Part shown: positions 1 through 7,811 of the stretch, in pieces | How the letters are laid out: each line of letters opens with the position of its first letter | Numbering within the stretch: the stretch's first letter is position 1 | Position numbers and translations under genes: made by a program | Source: CAZTHL01 sp964613585 | Lineage (GTDB): Bacteria > Pseudomonadota > Alphaproteobacteria > DSM-16000 > Inquilinaceae | Direction: 5' to 3' | Assembly (NCBI GenBank): GCA_964613585.1 | Contig: CAZTHL010000067.1 | Span: 1 to 20,388, forward strand | Length of the DNA stretch: 20,388 bases | Notes under the pieces: generated by a model | The model's database searches: none | What the model was told of the DNA's origin: nothing | The model's input: only the letters and a program-made list of their open reading frames with translations

Positions 1-48
1 TCCGGCAAAGCTCTCAGCCGAGATCATCAATGCGGTGAGAAATCCGGG

Positions 49-762
49 CTAGTGGGCCGGCAGGTTGTCCATCACGACGATGTCGCCGGGCTCGAGCGTC
101 GGCGCCAGCACCGGGCTCCCCATAAGCAAGGAAGGCCGCGGCGTTCATCGCGCCGTCCAGCGTCATCGGCGCGGTGATGCCGCAGAGCCGGAGCGCGCCG
201 ACGAAGGTCGTCGTCTTCCCATGGTCGTGCGGGACGGCGGCGCGGCACCGGTCGCCCCGGAGCGCGCGGCCGTACATCCGCGCCATCTTGGTCGAGGTCC
301 CGCTCTCGTCGAGGAAGACGAGCCGCTTGGGATCGGGATCCGGCTGGCTCTCGAACCAGGCTGCGCGGCGCGCGGCTATGTCGGCCCGACCCTGCTCGGC
401 AGCGTGCGCCGTCTTTTTCGACGCGTCACGCCGTGGCGCTGGAAGAACCGGCAGACGATGCGGGGCAGCGGTCGATGCCCGACCTCGGCGTCCGGCCGCT
501 CGGCGGCCTCGGCCAATGTCATGTCCGGATTGTCCTCGATCCAGCCCAGGATCAGGTCCCGATGCGCTTCGATCCGGTGCGACCGGTTGGTGCCGCCGCG
601 CTTGCCCGGCTCCAGGCCGTGGCCGGCTCTCGACCGGGCGACCCGGCGGATCGCCGACGACACACCGACACCGAACCGCTCGGCCGTCGCGCGGCACGAC
701 GAACCGGCTTCGACGGCATCGACCACACGACGGCGGAGATCGACGGACAGGACTTTGGACAT
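49..762 (-). pseudogene. IS630-family transposase, frameshifted and truncated
   Basis: Remnant of a DDE transposase that in IS630 elements cuts and pastes DNA into TA targets. The N-terminal part (start 762) reads MSKVLSVDLRRRVVDAVEAG, a helix-turn-helix domain of the IS630 type. At about 413-420 the frame changes by -1 at a CGAAAAAG run, and the DDE domain continues with KKTAHAAEQ, then FLDESG (first Asp) and TKMARMYGRALRG. A second frame change near 105-120 leads to VLAPTLEPGDIVVMDNLPAH (second Asp), after which a TAG stop falls at 49-51. Family members continue about 90-100 residues further and carry the catalytic Glu there; that part is absent. The protein is therefore inactive as it stands. 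The first frameshift could be programmed, since some IS630 members use one, but the second and the truncation are damage. The identification is firm. Confidence 0.88.
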
Positions 763-856
763 GAGGGCTGGCCTCCTCCTCCATCCCTCACCCTTGAACC
801 ACGCCGCGACCGATTCGGGAATCCCTCAGCGATTCACACGCCACTCATCCGCTCTA
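49..856 (-). mobile_element. Truncated IS630-family insertion sequence
   Basis: This is the element that carries the broken transposase. IS630 elements insert at TA, often within CTAG. A CTAG sits at 854-857, where the upstream end of the element meets the neighbouring DsrE gene, and another CTAG sits at 49-52, where the transposase is cut. The outer end at 854 is placed by this target logic and by the end of the host gene, not by a matched inverted repeat, because the opposite terminal repeat is missing. Bases 1-48 do not continue the transposase and may be the end of another element. Confidence 0.6.
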
Positions 857-1300
857 GTAGCTCATGACGCGGGTGCCGGGAGCGGACAGGATCTCGTGGA
901 AGGCCGGGCCGCTCGGCTCCACGCCTTCGATCCGGTCGTCGAGCGACAGGCCGGCCTGGCGTGTGCAGCCGGGGCACAGGAACACGCGCGCGCCGTCCTC
1001 CATCAGCCCCATGAGCAGCTGCTGCGGCGTCTCGCCGGCGAGCGCCGTGGTGTGCTGAGGCACCCTCCGGTTGGCGATGCCGACCGAGCGCACATTGAGG
1101 AACAGGACCACGTCCTCACCGGTCAGCTGCATGTAATTGGCGGCGAACTGCAGGGCCATCTGCTGGGTCCACAGGTCGTCGCTGGTCAGGTTGATCACCA
1201 GCGTGGCCGCCTCGTCCTGCGCCCGCGCCGGCGGGGGTGCGGACAGGGTGGCGAGGCCGATGGCCAGGGCAAGGAACAGGGCAAGGACACGCGCGGGCAT
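854..1300 (-). CDS. Exported DsrE-like protein with a CPGC motif
   Basis: A 148-residue protein of the DsrE/DsrF-like fold, a family that includes sulfur-relay proteins. Residues 1-27 form a signal peptide (basic start, hydrophobic core ALFLALAIGLATL, cleavage after ARA), so the mature protein is probably periplasmic. The mature part shows the beta-alpha pattern TLVINLTSDD, then DVVLFLNVRSV, then GARVFLCPGC with Cys109 and Cys112 forming a CxxC pair. The start has AAGGAG 6-11 bases upstream. That Shine-Dalgarno begins 1 base past the stop codon of the PCuAC gene, which lies 12 bp away, so the two genes should be one transcript. Its own stop codon (TAG) is part of the CTAG where the IS630 remnant begins. 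The family call is good; the substrate is unknown. Confidence 0.8.
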   Translation of the reverse strand: MPARVLALFLALAIGLATLSAPPPARAQDEAATLVINLTSDDLWTQQMALQFAANYMQLTGEDVVLFLNVRSVGIANRRVPQHTTALAGETPQQLLMGLMEDGARVFLCPGCTRQAGLSLDDRIEGVEPSGPAFHEILSAPGTRVMSY

Positions 1301-1312
1301 CGGTCAACTCCT

Positions 1313-1849
1313 TCAGTGTGGATGGGCGGTGTCGGCGGCGTGGGGATCTCCCTGGCCGGCGGCGGTCGGCCCGGCCCCCGGCGCCATGGCGGTCGCCGCC
1401 TCGACGGCGACCGAGACCTCGACCGTGCCGGCGCGCTCGAAGGTCAGCTCGAGCGGGAAGCGCTCGCCCTCCCGAAGCGGTGCCTCGAGGCCGATCAGCA
1501 TAACATGGAGGCCGCCCGGGCCGAGCACTGTGGGCGCGCCCGGCGCCACCGCGATGCCCTCGACCTCGCGCATGCGCACGATGCCGTTGTCGATCTCATG
1601 GGTGTGCAGCTCGGCCGCCGCGGCCGCCGGCGTGGCGACGCCGATCAGGGTGTCTCCGGCCGACCCCTCCGTCCGCAGCGTCATGAAGGCCGCGCCGGCC
1701 CGGGCCGCCGGGGCCGAGGCGCGCGCCCAAGGCCGCTCCACCATGATGCCGTCGGCATCCGCCGCGTCCGCCGCCTCCTCCGCCGCCGCCAGGGCGGGCG
1801 CGGCAAGCAGCACGGCAGCGCCGAGAAGGGCCAAGGCCCGGTGTGTCAT
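1313..1849 (-). CDS. PCuAC-family periplasmic copper chaperone
   Basis: A 178-residue copper chaperone of the PCuAC (DUF461) family, which hands Cu(I) to the CuA site of cytochrome oxidase in the periplasm. A signal peptide spans about residues 1-22 (ALALLGAAVLLAAPALAAA). The diagnostic H-x10-M-x21-H-x-M ligand pattern fits exactly: His82, Met93, His115 and Met117 (LHTHEIDNGIVRM, then GGLHVML). The C-terminus is His-rich (GDPHAADTAHPH) and may bind extra metal. GGAGGG upstream supports the start. A possible -10 (TATAGT, minus strand, 1936-1941) lies about 90 bp upstream, without a convincing -35. It is the first gene of a two-gene unit with the exported DsrE-like protein. The fold and metal role are well supported; the exact client is inferred. 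Confidence 0.9.
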   Translation of the reverse strand: MTHRALALLGAAVLLAAPALAAAEEAADAADADGIMVERPWARASAPAARAGAAFMTLRTEGSAGDTLIGVATPAAAAAELHTHEIDNGIVRMREVEGIAVAPGAPTVLGPGGLHVMLIGLEAPLREGERFPLELTFERAGTVEVSVAVEAATAMAPGAGPTAAGQGDPHAADTAHPH

Positions 1850-2154
1850 CGCGCCCTCCGTGTCGCGCCAAGGACGAAGGCATGGTCCGCGCGGCGCTCG
1901 GGAACCGGGACGGCCCCGCGCCGGTCAGCCAATCCACTATAGCAGCACGCGTCACGGATGACGTCCGCACCTCGGGCGCTGTGCGTGCCTTTGGCGCATC
2001 ACCCTGGCCCCCCATGCCGAGGAGCGGCCGGCGAAGAGATGCAGGCCCTGGACCAGGGTATGGCAAGAGCGGCGCCGGGCAATCCTTTGGGGTCAACGCC
2101 GTCATAGGTTGCGGAGAAAGCAAAGTCTTCATCACACACCAACCAAAGGAGGGT

Positions 2155-2241
2155 CGTCATTGCCAGTGTCGCGAAGCAATCAAGGTTGGTTTTTCACACA
2201 ACAAACCAAACCTGGATCGCCATGCTCCGCTTGCAATGACG
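2155..2241. repeat. 87-nt imperfect hairpin repeat (REP/MITE-like)
   Basis: The two ends are near-complementary. CGTCATTGCC at 2155 pairs with GCAATGACG ending at 2241, GAAGCAATCAAGG pairs imperfectly with CCTGGATCGCCATGC, and the core TTGGTTT (2186-2192) pairs perfectly with AAACCAA (2203-2209). The whole can fold into one long stem with a loop of about 10 nt. Dispersed repeats beginning GTCATTGC and containing GAAGCAATC are common in proteobacterial genomes, so this is probably a non-autonomous dispersed element rather than a gene-specific signal. Confidence 0.7.
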
Positions 2242-2317
2242 ATTTATGCAATGATGCATTGGATTTGGCTGATCTCTCTTGAGTTTTCTTATCGCAGGCG
2301 AGTAGAAAAAGTGGCTA

Positions 2318-2345
2318 TTGCGCAAAAGACGTTGCAGTATATAAT
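2318..2345 (+). promoter_or_regulatory. Sigma70-like promoter candidate without a gene
   Basis: TTGCGC at 2318-2323 and TATAAT at 2340-2345 are separated by 16 bp and lie in the AT-rich island. The -10 is a perfect consensus. No coding region on the plus strand follows for about 1 kb, so it either drives an unannotated RNA, is a relic of an inserted segment, or is chance in AT-rich sequence. Confidence 0.3.
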
Positions 2346-2371
2346 GTTTTTTCGCCGCAGCGAACCAGAAA

Positions 2372-2400
2372 CCTGATCGGCATGCTTCGCTCGAGATGAA
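2372..2400. repeat. Diverged half copy of the hairpin repeat
   Basis: The segment CCTGATCGGCATGCTTCGCT, followed by CGAGATGAA, matches the right arm of the hairpin at 2211-2240 (CCTGGATCGCCATGCTCCGC, then TTGCAATGAC) with a few substitutions and one deletion. It has no facing left arm, so it is a solo half-element. Confidence 0.55.
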
Positions 2401-2475
2401 GATCTATTTCTTTTTGCTTGCTTGCTCGATTTCTATCGCGATGTCACCTCGCGGGGCGTGACCACCGTCCCGGCT

Positions 2476-3423
2476 TCACCCGCGCCACCGGCCGGCGTCG
2501 GCGGCGGGCGCGGCGCGTCGGGAGGCGTTGGACCGGTCCCGGGCCAGCCGGTCCCGCGCCGGGTCGTGGCGGCGGAACGCCTCCATGGCGCGGTCGCGGT
2601 CGCCCACCGCGTAGCAATAGGCGCAGCCGTGCGGGCAGGTGTCATAGGCGCCGATGTCCCGGCTCTCGGCGCACTCGCAGCCCGGGCGGTTGCCCTTCCG
2701 GCGCGCCGCGATCGGCCGGCCGGCCACATCCGACAGGCGGCCGGCGTCGACGCAGGCGGCCGGCCGGGCGCCCGGCACCAGCAGGTCCGGCTGGGTGCAG
2801 ACGCTGAGCGCCATGCCATGGTCCGCCGCAAGGCCTGCGAGGTCGGCGAGCAGCGCCCGCTTCTCCCCGGCCGGCGGATCGTGCCAGGCGAAGCCGTGGC
2901 GCTCGGCGGCGGCGGCGAGGTTGCGGGCGGTCTTCCGGTAGATGGTGGCGAAGGACACCACCGCCTCGTCGACATGGCCGGCGAGCGCGGCGGCCAGGCG
3001 GGCGAAGGTCGCCCGGTGCCATTCGGCCGGGGTCAGGCTGGTGAGCAGGATCGGGTCGTAGCGCCAGACCGCGGCGCGCGACCCGAAGCGGCGGGCGATG
3101 GCGCGGATCTGGGCGGTTGCGTCGTCGACCTCGATCACCGAGCGATCGAGCGCGCGCGGGTAGCCGAGCACGGTCAGGTGGGCCACGAACGGCAGGCCGC
3201 GCGCCGCCAGATCGTCGAGCGCCGAGCGGAACGGCGCCAGGTTGCGGCTCCAGAAGATCAAGCCGTCGACCTCGGGCCCGGCGAGCGGCACCCGATAGGG
3301 ACGGCTGCCATAGGGGTTGGCGACCTGGACCGCGCCGGCAGCGAGGCGGCGGCGGAACCAGTCGGCGTAGAAGGCGGGAATGTCGGTCCGGTAGCTGGCC
3401 GAGACGATCATGGAGGCTGACAT
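2476..3423 (-). CDS. DUF1848 family protein with C-terminal cysteine cluster
   Basis: A 315-residue protein of the DUF1848 family, whose function is not established. The N-terminal part (SASYRTDIPAFYADWFRRRL, then VDGLIFWSRNLAPF) and the TIM-barrel-like strands (FVAHLTVLGY, AVWRYDPILL, EAVVSFATIY, GMALSVCTQPDLL) are typical. The C-terminal Cys residues are C209, C224, C249, C251, C263, C267 and C270. The last three form CPHGCAYC, a CX3CX2C pattern like the iron-sulfur loop of radical SAM enzymes, but at the C-terminus instead of near the N-terminus. An Fe-S cluster is inferred, not shown. The Arg-rich tail after residue 280 is probably disordered. The start at 3423 is a choice; an in-frame ATG 12 bases further in is also possible. 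It is divergent from the rhomboid gene with 30 bp between the starts. Confidence 0.85.
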   Translation of the reverse strand: MSASMIVSASYRTDIPAFYADWFRRRLAAGAVQVANPYGSRPYRVPLAGPEVDGLIFWSRNLAPFRSALDDLAARGLPFVAHLTVLGYPRALDRSVIEVDDATAQIRAIARRFGSRAAVWRYDPILLTSLTPAEWHRATFARLAAALAGHVDEAVVSFATIYRKTARNLAAAAERHGFAWHDPPAGEKRALLADLAGLAADHGMALSVCTQPDLLVPGARPAACVDAGRLSDVAGRPIAARRKGNRPGCECAESRDIGAYDTCPHGCAYCYAVGDRDRAMEAFRRHDPARDRLARDRSNASRRAAPAADAGRWRG

Positions 3424-3453
3424 GGCCCCGCGGGCGCCCCATCTCTAGCGGGC

Positions 3454-4140
3454 ATGACTCAACCCGCCCGCTCCTGGCCGCCTGGCCCGCCGCCGCGCCA
3501 GCCGATGTTCAACGTGCCGCCGACCACCCTGCGGCTGGTGCTGGCGATCGTGGCGGTGTTCATCATCATCCAGCTGAATCCGGCCGGGGTGGCGCGCGTC
3601 ATCGTCGGCGCGCTCGGCGTGGTGCCGGCCCACTTCGCCGCGGCGGCCGGCGGGCCGCTGCAGGCGGGCACCCTGTGGGAACTGGCGACCCTGCTGACCC
3701 ACGCCTTCGTCCATGTCGACTTCCTGCATGTCGCGGTGAACGCCGGCTTTTTGCTCGCCTTCGGTAGCGCTTGCGAGCGGCTCCTGGGCGGGCGCGGGCT
3801 GCTCGTCGTGTTCCTGGCCTCGGCGGTCGGCGGGGCGGCGGCCCAGCTCGCTGTCGACTGGGGCGAGATGATTCTCCTGTTCGGCGCCTCGGGCGGGGTG
3901 TCGGGCTGCATGGGCGGGCTGACCCGCCAGCTGCTGGCCGACCGGGCCAGCCCCGAGCGGCGGCGCTTCGGGCTCAACCTGATCCTGGTCATGTTCGGCA
4001 TCAACCTGCTGTTCGCCCTGTTCGGCGGGGCGATCATGGGGGTCGACGCCCAGGTTGCCTGGCAGGCCCATCTGGGCGGCTTCGCGGTCGGCTTCCTGGT
4101 CGCCGGACGGCCGCTCGCCGCTCCGGCGCGCCGCTCGTGA
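3454..4140 (+). CDS. Rhomboid-family intramembrane serine protease
   Basis: A 228-residue inner-membrane protein that should cleave transmembrane substrates within the bilayer. Hydrophobic segments lie at about 26-44, 76-102, 114-133, 137-158, 172-192 and 205-218, the six-helix core of bacterial rhomboids. The catalytic dyad is visible: GASGG with Ser146 in the fourth segment, and His206 in WQAHLGGF in the sixth. The second segment has HVDFLHVAVN with His92 and Asn96 at the oxyanion positions. The residues after the nucleophile are GGVSGCMGG rather than the common GAVFALLG. An internal ATG (Met18, MFNVPP) is an alternative start. No strong Shine-Dalgarno is seen. It lies upstream of dnaK, but the 205-bp gap and a promoter candidate make co-transcription unnecessary. 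Confidence 0.9.
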   Translation: MTQPARSWPPGPPPRQPMFNVPPTTLRLVLAIVAVFIIIQLNPAGVARVIVGALGVVPAHFAAAAGGPLQAGTLWELATLLTHAFVHVDFLHVAVNAGFLLAFGSACERLLGGRGLLVVFLASAVGGAAAQLAVDWGEMILLFGASGGVSGCMGGLTRQLLADRASPERRRFGLNLILVMFGINLLFALFGGAIMGVDAQVAWQAHLGGFAVGFLVAGRPLAAPARRS

Positions 4141-4202
4141 CGGCGTCGGCCGGTGCCCCGGGCCCTGCCGGGTCGCGCGGGCGCGCGGGCAAAGCCGCGC
4201 CG

Positions 4203-4230
4203 GTTGCGGGGACAAGCGCTGTCCCCATAT
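4203..4230 (+). promoter_or_regulatory. Candidate heat-shock (RpoH) promoter of dnaK
   Basis: The -10 candidate CCCCATAT at 4223-4230 matches the sigma32 consensus CCCCATnT. Fourteen bases upstream is GTTGCG (4203-4208), a partial match to CTTGAA. Transcription would begin near 4237, leaving a leader of about 110 nt before dnaK. A 7-bp perfect inverted repeat (GGGGACA and TGTCCCC, 4208-4226, 5-bp centre) overlaps the promoter and could be an operator or chance. Confidence 0.5.
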
Positions 4231-4345
4231 CCATGGAATTCATGGTCGCCGGGACCGGCGGCCGCGTGTGCTCCGCAGCTGGGGAATCGGGTAGGCGCTT
4301 GCCTGCAGGGCCTCAGAGATTCCGCCAAAGGGGATAGAGGAAAAG

Positions 4346-6280
<1,935 letters not shown>

Positions 6281-6555
6281 TCGGTCCGGGCGGCGCGCCG
6301 GAGGGCGCGTGGTCCGCTCTTCCCTCACGCCCCCGCGCCGGCCTCACCCGGCCGCGGAGGCGTGACGGGACGCCAGCGGGGCCGCGAGGATCCGAGGAGC
6401 GCTGCCGGCCGGGCTTGCGCCCGGGATTGAGATTTCAAGGAAGACGGGAATTGGCGACAGGCCCAGGGCGACCGGCATGGCGGCGGCACGCCACAAGCGC
6501 GACGGGAGCCACCGGGTCGCCAGGCAGGGGCGACGGGCACGGGTGACGGGACCGA

Positions 6556-7695
6556 ATGGCAAAGCAAGATTATTATGAGCTTCTCGGCGTCGCCCGCAAC
6601 GCCGACAAGGACGAGCTGAAACGGGCCTATCGCAAGCTGGCCATGAAGTATCACCCGGACCGCAATCCAGGCGATGCGACGGCCGAGCAGCGCTTCAAGG
6701 ACATCAGCGAGGCCTATGAAATCCTGAAGGACGACCAGCGACGAGCGGCCTATGACCGGTTCGGCCATGCCGCCTTCGACGGCAGTGGCGGCGCTCGGCC
6801 CGGCGCGGGCGGCTTCGAGTTCAACTTCGGCACCGGCTTCGCGGACATCTTCGACGAGATGTTCGGCGAGTTCACCGGCGGTCGACGCGGGCGCGGCCAA
6901 GCGAACCGCGGTTCCGACCTCCGCTACAACCTCGAGATCACCCTCGAGGAGGCGTTTCAGGGCAAGCAGGCGACCATCGACGTGCCGTCCTCGGTCGGCT
7001 GCGAGGCGTGCGGCGGCTCCGGCGCCGAGGGCGGCTCCCAGCCGACGGCCTGCCCGACCTGCAACGGCATCGGCCGGGTGCGCGCCCAGCAGGGCTTCTT
7101 TACGATCGAGCGGACCTGCCCCAGCTGCGGCGGCGCCGGGCGGGTGATCCAGAACCCGTGCCGCTCGTGCGGCGGCACCGGTCGCACCCGCAAGGAGCGC
7201 ACGCTCCAGGTCAGCATCCCGGCCGGGGTCGAGGACGGCACGCGGATCCGGCTGGCCGGCGAGGGCGAGGCCGGGCTGCGCGGCGCGCCGGCCGGCGACC
7301 TCTACATCTTCCTGTCGATCCGGCCACACCCCTTGTTCCAGCGGGAGGGCGCGGATATCTACTGCCGCGTCCCGATCTCGCTCACCGTGGCCGCCCTCGG
7401 CGGGCCGATCGAGGTGCCGACCATCGACGGCGGCCGCGCCAAGGTGACGGTGCCCGAGGGAACCCAGACCGGCGCCCAGTTCCGTTTGCGCGGGAAGGGC
7501 ATGAGCCTGCTGCGCTCGGCCCAGCGCGGCGACATGTATGTACAGATGCAGGTGGAGACGCCGGTCAATCTGAACCGGCGCCAGCGTGAGCTGCTCGAGG
7601 AGTTCGACAAGGCGGGCGGCAAGGAGAGCACCAACCCGGAAAGCCACGGCTTCTTCGCCCGGGTGAAGGAGTTCTTCGAGGAGTTGAAGGAATAG
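6556..7695 (+). CDS. dnaJ: Co-chaperone DnaJ (Hsp40)
   Basis: Type I J-protein of 379 residues that stimulates the DnaK ATPase and delivers clients. The J domain (residues 1-70) has HPD at 33-35. A Gly/Phe-rich stretch (about 73-108) follows, then four zinc-binding CxxCxGxG repeats: CEACGGSG at 149, CPTCNGIG at 166, CPSCGGAG at 188 and CRSCGGTG at 202. The C-terminal client-binding domains run to the end (FFARVKEFFEELKE). The gap from dnaK (6281-6555) contains a small hairpin, CCGGGC/GCCCGG at 6409-6424 with loop TTGC but no U-tract. That might attenuate read-through, and I see no separate strong promoter. The order and orientation are those usual in proteobacteria. Confidence 0.99.
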   Translation: MAKQDYYELLGVARNADKDELKRAYRKLAMKYHPDRNPGDATAEQRFKDISEAYEILKDDQRRAAYDRFGHAAFDGSGGARPGAGGFEFNFGTGFADIFDEMFGEFTGGRRGRGQANRGSDLRYNLEITLEEAFQGKQATIDVPSSVGCEACGGSGAEGGSQPTACPTCNGIGRVRAQQGFFTIERTCPSCGGAGRVIQNPCRSCGGTGRTRKERTLQVSIPAGVEDGTRIRLAGEGEAGLRGAPAGDLYIFLSIRPHPLFQREGADIYCRVPISLTVAALGGPIEVPTIDGGRAKVTVPEGTQTGAQFRLRGKGMSLLRSAQRGDMYVQMQVETPVNLNRRQRELLEEFDKAGGKESTNPESHGFFARVKEFFEELKE

Positions 7696-7734
7696 AAGCG
7701 GAGCCGGGCGCGGTCCCGGAGGAGGGGCGAGGCC

Positions 7735-7807
7735 GGGCCGGATCGGCTGAAGCGGGAGGGGCCGGCGGTTGGCGTCGGACCGGATCGGGTGAATCGGAAG
7801 GGGGCCG
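7735..7807 (+). repeat. Two direct repeats of about 30 bp, 42-bp period
   Basis: A segment beginning GGGCCGGATCGGCTGAAGCG at 7735 recurs, diverged, from 7777 as GGACCGGATCGGGTGAATCG. Both copies end in a run of G followed by CCG. They fill the space between dnaJ and the next gene, and the second copy supplies that gene's G-rich ribosome-binding region (GGAAGGGGG). Confidence 0.6.
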
Positions 7808-7811
7808 TGCC

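Larger units (their letters stand above)
1850..2475. other. 626-bp gene-free gap, AT-rich in its second half
   Basis: No convincing gene on either strand. Bases 1850-2100 keep the G/C-rich character of the neighbourhood and should hold the promoter of the PCuAC operon. From about 2105 to 2440 the composition turns markedly AT-rich, unlike anything else in the interior of the window. This part holds a long hairpin repeat, a half copy of it and a sigma70-like promoter candidate with no gene behind it. Open frames crossing it lack family features. Confidence 0.7.

Noticed and set aside
65..1942. A long plus-strand open frame of 625 codons across the IS630 remnant and the PCuAC/DsrE genes
   Set aside because: It is antisense to genes with clear signal peptides and family motifs, and it is Arg/Gly/Ala-rich with no domain. 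High G/C sequence opens such frames.
1843..2376. A 177-codon plus-strand frame reaching into the AT-rich island
   Set aside because: It crosses the long hairpin repeat and a sharp composition change, and has no domain or ribosome site.
6409..6424. A terminator between dnaK and dnaJ
   Set aside because: Only a 6-bp stem without a U-tract; dnaK and dnaJ are commonly co-transcribed, so I mention it in the dnaJ entry but do not call it.
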